64,000 nucleotides of DNA from Bacillus sp. B1-b2 (lineage in GTDB: Bacteria; Bacillota; Bacilli; Bacillales; Cytobacillaceae), in NCBI RefSeq assembly GCF_009183415.1, contig NZ_WEHU01000006.1:164732-228731 (forward strand), written 5' to 3'. The position numbers and the translations under genes were made by a program. How positions within the stretch are numbered: the stretch's first letter is position 1; every line of letters begins with the position of its first letter. Below, piece after piece: positions 9,452-17,656 of this stretch. A model generated the notes under the pieces. It saw nothing but the letters and a program-made list of their open reading frames with translations. It did no database searches and was not told the DNA's origin.

Positions 9452-9484
9452 AAAGGCTCTGATCCTTTTTTCATGACCAGAACC
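9449..9484 (-). terminator. terminator between EIIA gene and PRD regulator
   Basis: Minus-strand 10-bp stem GGTTCTGGTC / GATCAGAGCC (two G-U pairs; plus-strand arms 9475-9484 and 9455-9464) followed by TTTTT. It closes the EIIB-EIIC-EIIA operon. Confidence 0.7.
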
Positions 9485-9516
9485 ATTATACTACATAAAC
9501 AAATAGTATCTTATAC

Positions 9517-9831
9517 TTATTTATTGCGATATATTTCAATAATCTCTACAGCTAAATCACGTACAGTCATAGCAGTCATCAAATGATCCTGAGAATGAAC
9601 CAAGATAACGTTCACACCTTTTCCATTACCACTTGCTTCTTCTTGAAGTAGTTTTGTTTGAAAACTATGTGCTTTTCCAAGCTCTGCACTAGACTCTGCT
9701 AACAGTTTGTCTGCTTGTTCGAATTTCCCTTCTTTTGCTTCTTGTATTGCCTCCATTGCGCAAGAACGTCCATTCCCAGCGAATAAGATAATTTGAAATG
9801 CGATTTCTGTCATTTTGTCCATTGCTTCCAT
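9517..9831 (-). CDS. PTS lactose/cellobiose-type EIIA
   Basis: 104-residue all-alpha EIIA of the lactose/N,N'-diacetylchitobiose/cellobiose family, the usual length. Cytoplasmic; it takes phosphate from HPr on the conserved His in LVHSQDHLMTAM and passes it to EIIB. The N-terminus TEIAFQIILFAGNGRSCAMEAI and the AHSFQTKLLQEEA segment are typical. Start ATG at 9831 with CGGAGTGG upstream. Third gene of the operon. The missing partner is the phospho-beta-glucosidase usually found with such PTS operons. Confidence 0.93.
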   Translation of the reverse strand: MEAMDKMTEIAFQIILFAGNGRSCAMEAIQEAKEGKFEQADKLLAESSAELGKAHSFQTKLLQEEASGNGKGVNVILVHSQDHLMTAMTVRDLAVEIIEIYRNK

Positions 9832-9872
9832 ACATAGCCACTCCGTTTCTTTCCAGCCTATTTCTAAGATTC

Positions 9873-9910
9873 TAGAAGAGGCTTTTCTCTATAAGCTAAA
9901 ACCTCTTCTA
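9873..9910 (-). other. intercistronic hairpin between EIIC and EIIA genes
   Basis: 9-bp arms TAGAAGAGG (9873-9881) and CCTCTTCTA (9902-9910) with no T run. It is more likely an mRNA-stabilising or processing hairpin than a terminator. Confidence 0.45.
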
Positions 9911-9927
9911 TATTCATTTCTTTCTAC

Positions 9928-11205
9928 TTATCCTTGTTTTTCTGTTTCATAATAGTTCTTATCTAGAACTTTTAAGAATGGCCACCAAATCGCCATTACT
10001 ACTAATAAGTTGAATATCTGAAGTGCTGCACCTCTCCATGAGTTTCCTGTAGCTAAGAATCCACTTATTCCAATTGGAGTAGTCCAAGAAACGATAATTC
10101 CCGCTGGCTTAGGTACTAGCCCTACTGACATTGTAAAATAGGTAATAATTGTAATAACAACAGGTGCTAATAACCAAGGGATAACAACTAATGGATTCAT
10201 GATGATAGGTAGACCGAAAATGATGGGTTCATTTACATTAAAGATTCCTGCTGGTCCTCCTAATTTCCCCAATTCTTTTGTCTGTCTACTTTTCCCTACT
10301 AAGAAAATCAAGATTACTACTGCCAATGTCATCCCAGTTCCACCCATACCAACTAGGAATGTGTCCATAAATTGCTTGGTAATAATATTTGGAAGCTCTG
10401 TTCCAGCCTGGAAAGCACTTAAATTCTGATCATTTAATGCATACCATATTGGATCTAATACAGAGTTCATAATAATTTGTCCATGTAAACCAAAGAACCA
10501 GAATATTTGAATTAAAAGTACTACTATAATCGTAGCAGGTAGGCTGCTTCCTAAGCTAGTTAAAGGTTCTTGGATAATAGTATAGATAAAGTTTTGTACC
10601 GTATCAAACGATGTAAAACTAAATAAGATACGAATAATTAAGAAGAAAGTCAATGTTAGTGTGATTGGTATTAATGCACTAAAGGACCTTGAAACTGATT
10701 CTGGTACACCTGGTGGCATTTTAATAGTCCAATTCTTCTTCACAAAGAAACGATATAATTCCGCAGAAATAAAAGCGGTAAAAATCCCCAAGAACATACC
10801 TTGAGCTCCTAGAATAGCAGTAGGGATAACCCCAGTAACACCATCTAGCTCTTGCGGGTTTAAGATTAGGAAAGAGGCAACAGCCACTGCTGATCCATAA
10901 ATGGCTTCTAACCCATAGCTTTGAGTTAGTTTATAACCTATTCCCATCAGTACGAATAATCCCATAATACTAAGTGTAGCAGCAGAAGCTGGCCCTAACG
11001 CATTTTGGTAGGCAGCGTAACTATCTTCACTTAGTACTTTATCAAGGAAAGGAAAATTAGCAATTACAACAAAGATAGAACCAAATATGATTAAAGGCAA
11101 GGCAATCATAAATCCATCTCTTAATGCCGCCAAATAGCGATTGTTATTCAACTTTTCTGCAATAGGCAAAAGACTGTTTTCTAGTATTTCCATAAATTTA
11201 TTCAT
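9928..11205 (-). CDS. PTS cellobiose/lichenan-type EIIC permease
   Basis: About 425 residues with around ten membrane segments; EIIC of the Lac (cellobiose/diacetylchitobiose/lichenan) family, which moves and phosphorylates the sugar with EIIB. Family landmarks: LAALRDGFMIALPLIIFGSIF, FFGLHGQIIMNSVLDP, GGTGMTLAVV, the substrate-site GIFNVNEPIIFGLPIIMNP, and TPIGISGFLATG. Two in-frame ATGs exist. The second (11205) is preferred because AGGGG sits 8 bases before it and only 2 bases before the first. Sugar specificity is not decided by sequence; a beta-glucoside or chitobiose is likely. Confidence 0.93.
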   Translation of the reverse strand: MNKFMEILENSLLPIAEKLNNNRYLAALRDGFMIALPLIIFGSIFVVIANFPFLDKVLSEDSYAAYQNALGPASAATLSIMGLFVLMGIGYKLTQSYGLEAIYGSAVAVASFLILNPQELDGVTGVIPTAILGAQGMFLGIFTAFISAELYRFFVKKNWTIKMPPGVPESVSRSFSALIPITLTLTFFLIIRILFSFTSFDTVQNFIYTIIQEPLTSLGSSLPATIIVVLLIQIFWFFGLHGQIIMNSVLDPIWYALNDQNLSAFQAGTELPNIITKQFMDTFLVGMGGTGMTLAVVILIFLVGKSRQTKELGKLGGPAGIFNVNEPIIFGLPIIMNPLVVIPWLLAPVVITIITYFTMSVGLVPKPAGIIVSWTTPIGISGFLATGNSWRGAALQIFNLLVVMAIWWPFLKVLDKNYYETEKQG

Positions 11206-11259
11206 GGTCATTTCCCCTCATTTAATAGTAAGTGCTTTCATTTATCAGTAAAATGGTGC

Positions 11260-11571
11260 TTAGTTATTCTCAATCAATTCTAATGCTTTATTTAATACAG
11301 CTAATCCATCAATACGGCCATATGCAACTGGATCAATTACATCTAACGGTATACCAACTTCTTCGGCTGAACTAGCTAATTTCTTTTTCAAGAAGCGCAT
11401 TTGTGGACCAATCAATAATACATCCGCTCGCTCCATATCTGATACTGCTTTATCTTGAGCAACTGCCCAAATCTCTGCTTCGATCCCTTTCTCCGCTGCA
11501 GCTTCTTTCATTTTAGAAACTAATAAGCTTGTTGACATACCTGAAGAACATGCTAATAAAATTCTTTTCAT
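11260..11571 (-). CDS. PTS cellobiose-type EIIB
   Basis: 103-residue cytoplasmic EIIB that carries phosphate on Cys8 in the P-loop LLACSSGMSTSLLV and donates it to the incoming sugar. GPQMRFLKKKL and the VIDPVAYGRIDG C-terminal segment are typical. ATG at 11571 with GGAGG 9 bases upstream is preferred over an ATG seven codons earlier, which lies in that ribosome site. First gene of the EIIB-EIIC-EIIA operon; the promoter and probable activator site lie just upstream. Confidence 0.93.
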   Translation of the reverse strand: MKRILLACSSGMSTSLLVSKMKEAAAEKGIEAEIWAVAQDKAVSDMERADVLLIGPQMRFLKKKLASSAEEVGIPLDVIDPVAYGRIDGLAVLNKALELIENN

Positions 11572-11668
11572 GGTGAATAACCTCCATAACATTTATTTAA
11601 AAGATTTATATGTGGATAATTTCTACACTCTTATCTTATATTGAAAACTCTTACAACTAAAGCTATTG

Positions 11669-11692
11669 TTTTTCCGTCTGAAGGGGGAAAAA
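11669..11692 (-). promoter_or_regulatory. candidate activator site upstream of the PTS operon
   Basis: Inverted repeat TTTTTCC (11669-11675) / GGAAAAA (11686-11692), about 100 bp upstream of the EIIB start. A plausible site for the neighbouring PRD activator, by position only. Confidence 0.35.
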
Positions 11693-11730
11693 GTATGGTT
11701 GATTAGGTAGGCTGGGACTCTCCGTAAAAA

Positions 11731-11760
11731 AAATCCCAACAAGTGTTGGGATTTTAAAAT
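11731..11760 (-). terminator. terminator after terC
   Basis: Minus-strand stem ATCCCAACA / TGTTGGGAT (11733-11741 with 11744-11752) followed by a T8 run on the minus strand. It directly follows the terC stop. Confidence 0.9.
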
Positions 11761-11761
11761 A

Positions 11762-12523
11762 CTACTTCACTATTTCTTTCTTCTCTTTCGATAGGAACCA
11801 ACCTACTATAGCAATAAGTAATAATACCGACCAAAAAATGGTTTTCCATAGCGTACTTTTCCCAAATCCTTCTTCAATGATAGCTAGATTCGGATGGGAA
11901 AGTGCATATACAGCTAACTTAACGCCAACCCATGCAACGATAGCAAAAGCTGTTGTCTCAAGTCCTGGTCTTCTTTCTAATAATCCTACAAAATAATTAG
12001 CAGCAAATCGCATGATAACAATACCAATAATACCTGCTAGAAGAACTACAAGAAAATGGCCACCATCCAGCCCACCAATTGTAGGTAGATTTGTTAATGG
12101 TAACGTAACCGCCAAAGCTACTGCTGCCAAAATGGCATCAACTGCAAATGCAACATCCGCAAATTCGACTTTTATTACAGTCACCCAAAAACCAGAACCT
12201 TTACTTTCTTTCGTACCATCTTTATTTTTAGGTTGAAGGAAGTGCTTCTTCCCCAAATGGTAAAGAGCAATTCCTATTAAATAAATAGCCCCTAAAGCCT
12301 GAACTTGCCATATATTTGCTAAATACGAAATAATAAATAATGATCCAAAACGGAAAATAAACGCCCCGCCTAAACCATAGAAAAGAGCCTTTTTCCTTTG
12401 CTCATCTGGTAAATGCTTTACCATTGTAGCAATTACCAGTGCGTTATCTGCAGCTAGTATTCCCTCAAGTGCGATAAGAACCATCAGTACCCAGCCATAC
12501 TCTAATAACATAACTGTATCCAA
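11762..12523 (-). CDS. TerC family integral membrane protein (YkoY/MeeY-like)
   Basis: 253 residues, about seven membrane helices. TerC landmarks: LIALEGILAADNALVIATMVKHLP and the second acidic motif KVEFADVAFAVDAILAAVAL, whose intramembrane Asp/Glu are thought to bind metal. In Bacillus the TerC proteins YceF and YkoY export Mn2+ and help load secreted enzymes with metal. Start TTG at 12523 behind AAAGGGG; an internal ATG four codons later is the alternative. Last gene of an operon with a Spo0M-like gene, 25 bp apart, under the Mn riboswitch at 13257-13353. This strongly supports a Mn2+ role. Confidence 0.92.
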   Translation of the reverse strand: MDTVMLLEYGWVLMVLIALEGILAADNALVIATMVKHLPDEQRKKALFYGLGGAFIFRFGSLFIISYLANIWQVQALGAIYLIGIALYHLGKKHFLQPKNKDGTKESKGSGFWVTVIKVEFADVAFAVDAILAAVALAVTLPLTNLPTIGGLDGGHFLVVLLAGIIGIVIMRFAANYFVGLLERRPGLETTAFAIVAWVGVKLAVYALSHPNLAIIEEGFGKSTLWKTIFWSVLLLIAIVGWFLSKEKKEIVK

Positions 12524-12548
12524 AGAAGAAAAACCCCTTTCCCTTGTT

Positions 12549-12935
12549 TTATTTCTTAACCACTAGCTCATCATGATCATCACTAACTTTATTATCTGCG
12601 AAAATTAGATTTGTATGAAATTTATAGGTACATCTTTGTGAAGAAGGCTCCAATTCAGGTGACAACTGAAAGGTAAAAGGAACGATTAAATCCTCCTCTT
12701 CCTTCAACTGTTTAGACATTAATATAGTCGTCACGGTTTGAACTGGTTCCAATATTCCATTTTGTGTTTCTTTCATGAGCATACACTCTAATCTTTTTAA
12801 CTTTTGACTCTTTGTTCCTCCCTTAATATGAAAGTTACCTGATATAATCTCATGATATTTTGCTTCTTTTTTACTAATTTTTAAATCAACTTTAGGTGAA
12901 CCAATTTTTAACCATTTCGCTACTAATTTAAGCAA
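12549..12935 (-). CDS. short Spo0M-like (arrestin-fold) protein
   Basis: 128 residues resembling the N-terminal half of the sporulation-control protein Spo0M (arrestin-like beta sandwich). The pattern IGSPKVDLKI...GNFHIKGGT.SQKLKRLECMLM matches that family's opening strands, but the protein is about half the usual length, with no second lobe. Start TTG at 12935 with GGAGG 9 bases upstream. First gene after the Mn riboswitch and co-transcribed with terC. Its role is not known. The pairing suggests a cytoplasmic partner of the Mn exporter, which is inference. Confidence 0.65.
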   Translation of the reverse strand: MLKLVAKWLKIGSPKVDLKISKKEAKYHEIISGNFHIKGGTKSQKLKRLECMLMKETQNGILEPVQTVTTILMSKQLKEEEDLIVPFTFQLSPELEPSSQRCTYKFHTNLIFADNKVSDDHDELVVKK

Positions 12936-13184
12936 GTAATCCTTCCTCCTGTTTTTATAAAGAATAGTTATTTTATGAACTGTGCATATACGAATACACA
13001 GTAATGCTTCTTGGTGGATTTATTTTTTCTGATGTTACTATGCCAATGTGTATAAACTTATCGTAATAAGTAGTGCTAAAAAAATACCTATCACTTTTCA
13101 ATCAGTAAACTCGCTCCTTGAATTATTTTTTCCATGTTTAGGAACTAATTGTTCTTGAGCAAATATATCTTTCTTTTTAAAATG

Positions 13185-13226
13185 AAAAAACAAAAGACCT
13201 TTACCAAGAATCATTTGGTAAAGGTC
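13185..13226 (-). terminator. expression-platform terminator of the Mn riboswitch
   Basis: 12-bp perfect arms (13196-13207 and 13215-13226), loop of 7, followed on the minus strand by TTTTGTTTTTT. Its 5' arm CCTTTACC can instead pair with GGTAAAGG at 13247-13254, giving an antiterminator. Confidence 0.88.
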
Positions 13227-13256
13227 CTAATACTTATATCCATATCCCTTTACCTA

Positions 13257-13353
13257 ATGGCAAAGGTCTCGCAAACAACGTAACGTTGCCAGTTAAGCCG
13301 GTGACCCATGGAATCACGAAATGTCGACGTAACTGTTAGCTACTCCCCTTTGG
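13257..13353 (-). ncRNA. yybP-ykoY (Mn2+) riboswitch
   Basis: On the minus strand the conserved elements occur in order: AAAGGGGAGTAGC (13351-13339), a GTCGACA segment (13329-13323), GGGTCACCGGCTTAACTGGC, and GAGACCTTTGCC (13269-13258). The P1 helix pairs AAAGG with CCTTT. This matches the yybP-ykoY aptamer in front of the B. subtilis ykoY gene, also a TerC member. The class senses Mn2+ and usually turns expression on. Confidence 0.9.
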
Positions 13354-13484
13354 AGTATATAACTTACATTTATACAGTCATTATTTGTAAGACTGTACTT
13401 TAATATTAATATGCCTGCTATTGTTACGTCAAGGGGCATTTTATCCATAAAAGACACCCTTGAAAAAAATACATTCTCTTCTAT

Positions 13485-14987
13485 TTAACTAAAAACAGAA
13501 TTTTTTTCATTTAATCCTAAGGTTCGATTATTTGATTCTTTAATTTGATGTAGTAGTGCTGGATTTACTTCTAAAGATAAGCCATAGGATGGAATCATAT
13601 CTTGTATCTTAGAAGACCACTCCGCCATATACTCAGGAAAACATTTAGAAATAACTTCAAGCATAACCTGCACAGCTGTAGATGCACCAGGTGAAGCGCC
13701 AAGTAGGGCTGCAATAGAGCCATCCTCTGAATGAACTACTTCTGTACCAAACTGTAATGTACCTTTTCCTCCATCAACAGTATCTTTAATTACTTGTACA
13801 CGCTGACCAGCTATTACTAAATCCCAGTCTTTTGCATGAGCACTTGGAATAAATTCACGTAGTTCTTCCATTCTCTGCTCTTTTGACAACATGACCTGCT
13901 GTATTAAATATTTAGTCAATGGCATATTTTTTGCGCCAGCCGCAAGCATAGTAGAAAGATTATTTGGTTTAACAGATGATAACAAATCAAACATAGAACC
14001 TTTCTTTAGAAACTTAGGAGAAAAACCGGCGAAAGGACCGAATAAAAGAGATTTCTGATTATCTATATAGCGTGTATCTAGATGTGGTACTGACATTGGG
14101 GGTGCTCCTACTTTTGCTTTCCCATATACTTTAGCATGGTGCTTCTCTACTATTTCTTGATTATTGCACACCATGAATATCCCACTTACTGGAAACCCAC
14201 CTATATTTCTTCCCTCTGGAATACCTGACTTTTGTAATAAATGTAGGCTGCCTCCACCACCGCCAATAAAGACAAACTTTGCTTTATGAATTTCCGTTGT
14301 ACCTGTTATTAGGTTTCTTACTTTTAATTCCCATAATCCATCAGCTGTTCTTTTAATATCATTTACACTGTGGTTGTAGTTTAAATCAACATCTTGATTT
14401 TCTAGATATCGAAATAAAGACCTAGTCAAAGCACCAAAATTAACATCTGTGCCTTCATCGATTTTTGTTGCCGCTATTTGTTCTGTAGAATCTCTTTCTT
14501 GCATAATGAGGGGAATCCATTTCTTTAAAATCTCTGGGTCATCTGAAAAATTCATTTCTTCGAAAAGAGGATTATTTGATAGCGCTTTAAAACGTTTCTT
14601 TAAGAATCTAACATCTTGACTTCCTTCTACGAAACTCATGTGAGGTATTGATCTTATAAAGTCTTGAGGATTATGTAATACTTTAGCTCTTACAAGATGG
14701 GACCAAAATTGCATAGATACTTGAAACTGCTCGTTGATTGTAACGGCCTTACTAATATCAATAGATCCATCTGGCTTTTCTACTGTATAGTTTAATTCAC
14801 ATAATGCCGCATGCCCTGTTCCTGCATTATTCCACTCATTAGAACTTTCCTCTCCTGCTTGAGAAAGTTTTTCAAATACAGAAAGCTTCCAATTTGGAGC
14901 TAGTTCTTTAAGTAGAGTTCCTAAAGTTGCACTCATAATTCCGGCACCAATTAAGATAACATCTGTGTTCATTTCTCTTCTGCTCAT
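13485..14987 (-). CDS. mqo: malate:quinone oxidoreductase
   Basis: 500-residue FAD-dependent Mqo, a peripheral membrane enzyme that oxidises malate to oxaloacetate and passes electrons to menaquinone. N-terminal dinucleotide motif [18 protein letters not shown], then the Mqo signature [19 protein letters not shown]-terminal segments [33 protein letters not shown] are typical. Full family length. Start ATG with AAGGGGTGTCATT upstream. Apparently monocistronic. A cre-like site 38 bp upstream of the start suggests carbon catabolite control by CcpA. Confidence 0.97.
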   Translation of the reverse strand: MSRREMNTDVILIGAGIMSATLGTLLKELAPNWKLSVFEKLSQAGEESSNEWNNAGTGHAALCELNYTVEKPDGSIDISKAVTINEQFQVSMQFWSHLVRAKVLHNPQDFIRSIPHMSFVEGSQDVRFLKKRFKALSNNPLFEEMNFSDDPEILKKWIPLIMQERDSTEQIAATKIDEGTDVNFGALTRSLFRYLENQDVDLNYNHSVNDIKRTADGLWELKVRNLITGTTEIHKAKFVFIGGGGGSLHLLQKSGIPEGRNIGGFPVSGIFMVCNNQEIVEKHHAKVYGKAKVGAPPMSVPHLDTRYIDNQKSLLFGPFAGFSPKFLKKGSMFDLLSSVKPNNLSTMLAAGAKNMPLTKYLIQQVMLSKEQRMEELREFIPSAHAKDWDLVIAGQRVQVIKDTVDGGKGTLQFGTEVVHSEDGSIAALLGASPGASTAVQVMLEVISKCFPEYMAEWSSKIQDMIPSYGLSLEVNPALLHQIKESNNRTLGLNEKNSVFS

Positions 14988-15024
14988 AATGACACCCCTT
15001 AATCCTATAGATTTGCAGATAAGA

Positions 15025-15038
15025 TGTAAGCGCTAACT
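15025..15038. promoter_or_regulatory. cre-like CcpA site upstream of mqo
   Basis: TGTAAGCGCTAACT matches the cre consensus TGWAANCGNTNWCA at 13 of 14 positions and lies 38 bp upstream of the mqo start codon, where CcpA binding would block transcription. Confidence 0.65.
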
Positions 15039-15257
15039 TCTAATAGTACCAGCAAATGAAGAATGTACACTTGCCACACACCTTCTCTGAATTACCAGTT
15101 ATTTAATACTTTTCATTAATATTTTCATAAAAATTAAATTATTTAACTTTTATTATACGATAGTTAAGAAATATTGAAAAGTATGAATTAGAAGATACTT
15201 ACAGCTAAAAGGCTTTAATCTATTAATAAACAGGTTAACGTTTTTCCTATTAGTTTC

Positions 15258-15872
15258 TTAAAAGACTAATTGAATTCCTAAATAAAGTGCCATACACCAT
15301 ATAATGATAGCTGATAGCCGATTAATCCTTTTTAATACCAAGTTTGGGTTTCTTAACTTACCAATTCTCCTACCCAGGATTGCTAAGAAAAAGAACCACA
15401 CCCAAGATACTCCTATACAGGCCGCTGTAAAAAATAGTTTATCTACATGCGAATAGGCAAGTGAGCTGGTTCCTATCACACCGATAGTATCCATAATAGC
15501 ATGTGGATTTAACAAGGATACCGATGCAGCAAAGGTAATTTGCTTTCTTGCTGGAAAGCTTTTTGGCTCCTTGCTATTAGCAATTCCATCAGGGTTACTT
15601 CTCCACATAACTACTCCCATATAGAGTAAGAAAAATAATCCTATAAGAAATACAAGTGTCTTGATCCAAGTTATAGTAAAAATAATAATCGATACACCCA
15701 TGACAGCTAAAAGAATTAAAATAGAATCACATAGACCTGCAGTGATAATAGCTGGAAACGAACCTCTCAATTTCTTTTGTGTTGCTCCTTGGTTAAATAT
15801 AAAGATATTTTGTACACCTAAAGGCAAGATTAAGCCTAATGCCAAAATCATCCCATGAATGAATGCTTGCAT
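15258..15872 (-). CDS. LysE/ArgO family amino-acid exporter
   Basis: 204-residue membrane protein with about six helices. The LysE family signature is at the N-terminus (GLILPLGVQNIFIFNQG), with LLNPHAIMDTIGVIG in the middle, matching the ArgO/LysE branch that exports basic amino acids. ATG with GGAGGAAG upstream. It is divergent from a MocR regulator with a 129-bp spacer rich in symmetric sites, so the regulator probably controls it. Substrate (arginine, lysine or another) is inferred from family only. Confidence 0.9.
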   Translation of the reverse strand: MQAFIHGMILALGLILPLGVQNIFIFNQGATQKKLRGSFPAIITAGLCDSILILLAVMGVSIIIFTITWIKTLVFLIGLFFLLYMGVVMWRSNPDGIANSKEPKSFPARKQITFAASVSLLNPHAIMDTIGVIGTSSLAYSHVDKLFFTAACIGVSWVWFFFLAILGRRIGKLRNPNLVLKRINRLSAIIIWCMALYLGIQLVF

Positions 15873-15929
15873 ATTGTTCTTCCTCCGTTTGTTTTTTTAA
15901 GCATACTTCACTCTTTTCGGTATGTCTTC

Positions 15930-15959
15930 ATCCAATTGGATGGTTTCAAAACCAACCAA
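15930..15959. promoter_or_regulatory. operator between the LysE exporter and MocR genes
   Basis: A perfect 12-bp palindrome ATCCAATTGGAT (15930-15941) overlaps a longer inverted repeat TTGGATGGTTT (15936-15946) / AAACCAACCAA (15949-15959), which matches at 10 of 11 positions. Position and symmetry fit binding by the divergent MocR regulator. Confidence 0.6.
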
Positions 15960-16001
15960 TTGTTACAATAGAGTATATATGTCGACGGAGGTAAACCACC
16001 T

Positions 16002-17450
16002 ATGCAAGATATTCATTGGAAACCCGTGAAGGATTCTTCCATTCCTCTTCATTTACAAATATCAGAGTATATAAAACAAAAGATTATGTATGGTGAGTGG
16101 ACACTAGGGATGAAAATACCAACGCAAAGAGCATTATCACAACAATTTCAAGTTAACCGAAGCACCATTGTTTATGCTTTGGACCATTTAATCGCAGATG
16201 GATTGTTAGAAACGAAAGTTGGAAGTGGTACTTATGTGATTAATAACACATGGAGTCTACTCTCCTCTCCACCTCTAAATTGGAATAACTATGTGCAATC
16301 AGGTATTCATAAACCTAATAGACAAATAATACAAGAGATTAATAAAGCCGAAGCAATTCCTACTATCATTCGGCTAGGAACAGGTGAGCTTGCACCGGAT
16401 TTGCTACCAAATGATTCTTTGCAAAAAATCTTACAAAGCGCTCATCAATCCTCCATCTCCCTTGGTTATGTGGAACCAAAAGGACTCTTATCTTTACGTA
16501 AATCCATTTGTGACTACTTACGAACAAAGGAAATTATGGCATCACCAGAATCTATACTAGTTGTTTCTGGAGGATTGCAGGCATTACAGCTCCTCTCAGT
16601 TGGACTCCTAGAGCGAGGAGCTACTATTCTTCATGAGTCTCCATCTTACTTAAACTCTATCCATGTTTTTCAATCTGCCGGAATGCACTTGTTAGGTATC
16701 CCCCTCGATAAAGATGGTCTTGAAATGAAGGAAATAGAAAGTATAAAAAAACAGCACAATGCTCAATTAATCTATACAATCCCAACCTTTCATAACCCTA
16801 CAGGAACGGTTATGTCTGAGAGTAGACGCTCTGCATTACTTAAGATAAGTAACCATATTTCCTTACCGATTATTGAAGATGATGTGTATGGCGATTTATG
16901 GTTTACACACAAGCCACCTCGAACTTTGAAATCTAATGATACACATGGAAATGTCTTATATATAGGAAGTATATCTAAAACGTTAAGTCCAGGACTTAGA
17001 ATTGGCTGGATTGTTGGGCCAGAACCAGTTATAGACCGACTAGCAGATATTAAAATGCAAACAGACTATGGCTCAAGTACTCTTTCCCAATTTGCTGTAC
17101 AGGAATGGTTAAATAGTGGTTTATATGAGGAATTCTTAGAGCAAACAAGGAAGAAATTAAAGATCAAAAGAGATTATACACTGGAGCTCTTGAATAAGCA
17201 TTTTTCTTCATTAGCAACCTGGAATATCCCAGAAGGAGGCTTCTATATTTGGCTTCGTATACACTCAACAGTATCTACTAATAAAATTTTCGATATAGCT
17301 TTGCGTCATGGTATTTTGCTTAATCCAGGGAGTGTCTATGATAATAAGGACACAGAGCACCTTCGAATATCTTATTCTTATGCAACATTGAAGCAGTTGG
17401 ATGAGGGATTAAAAATACTGGCAAAGATTGTTCAAGATTTAAAAATGTAA
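16002..17450 (+). CDS. MocR/PdxR family regulator (GntR wHTH plus aminotransferase-like domain)
   Basis: 482 residues. Residues about 10-80 are a GntR winged helix (IPLHLQISEYIKQKIM, PTQRALSQQFQVNRSTIVYALDHL); about 110-480 are a fold-I aminotransferase-like domain with the PLP-lysine in GSISKTLSPGLRIGW and HNPTGTVMSE and EDDVYGDLWF segments. MocR regulators sense PLP-bound amino compounds and control a divergent gene. Start ATG at 16002; GGAGG lies 10 bases upstream. Divergence from the LysE exporter suggests that it senses the exported amino acid. Confidence 0.93.
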   Translation: MQDIHWKPVKDSSIPLHLQISEYIKQKIMYGEWTLGMKIPTQRALSQQFQVNRSTIVYALDHLIADGLLETKVGSGTYVINNTWSLLSSPPLNWNNYVQSGIHKPNRQIIQEINKAEAIPTIIRLGTGELAPDLLPNDSLQKILQSAHQSSISLGYVEPKGLLSLRKSICDYLRTKEIMASPESILVVSGGLQALQLLSVGLLERGATILHESPSYLNSIHVFQSAGMHLLGIPLDKDGLEMKEIESIKKQHNAQLIYTIPTFHNPTGTVMSESRRSALLKISNHISLPIIEDDVYGDLWFTHKPPRTLKSNDTHGNVLYIGSISKTLSPGLRIGWIVGPEPVIDRLADIKMQTDYGSSTLSQFAVQEWLNSGLYEEFLEQTRKKLKIKRDYTLELLNKHFSSLATWNIPEGGFYIWLRIHSTVSTNKIFDIALRHGILLNPGSVYDNKDTEHLRISYSYATLKQLDEGLKILAKIVQDLKM

Positions 17451-17465
17451 TACGCATACTTATGT

Positions 17466-17503
17466 AAAGAGCTCTATCCAAATGGATAGAGCTCTTTATT
17501 TTT
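17466..17503 (+). terminator. terminator after the MocR gene
   Basis: 14-bp arms AAAGAGCTCTATCC (17466-17479) and its complement (17484-17497), then ATTTTT. Confidence 0.92.
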
Positions 17504-17656
17504 AAGCCTCAATCATTTTTTTCGTTGTACTTCTTCCTTTGTGTGGTTTCTCATTTTTAGTCATTGTTAACCCTAAAACAGTAGCCTACTAATTCCTTCC
17601 AGCTCTATTTTTATCGGTATTTTACACATCATTTTTAAGAGAATTATTGGATTTAA

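Larger units (their letters stand above)
12936..13484. other. leader region of the Spo0M-like/terC operon
   Basis: No gene seen. Reading on the minus strand it contains a promoter region (a TTGACG near 13425-13430), a 6-bp inverted repeat ACAGTC/GACTGT (13375-13397), the Mn riboswitch, its terminator, and about 250 bp of AT-rich leader before the Spo0M-like start. Confidence 0.6.

Noticed and set aside
11227..11240. cre-like AGTAAGTGCTTTCA between EIIB and EIIC genes
   Set aside because: Two mismatches including the central CG, and placed inside the operon.
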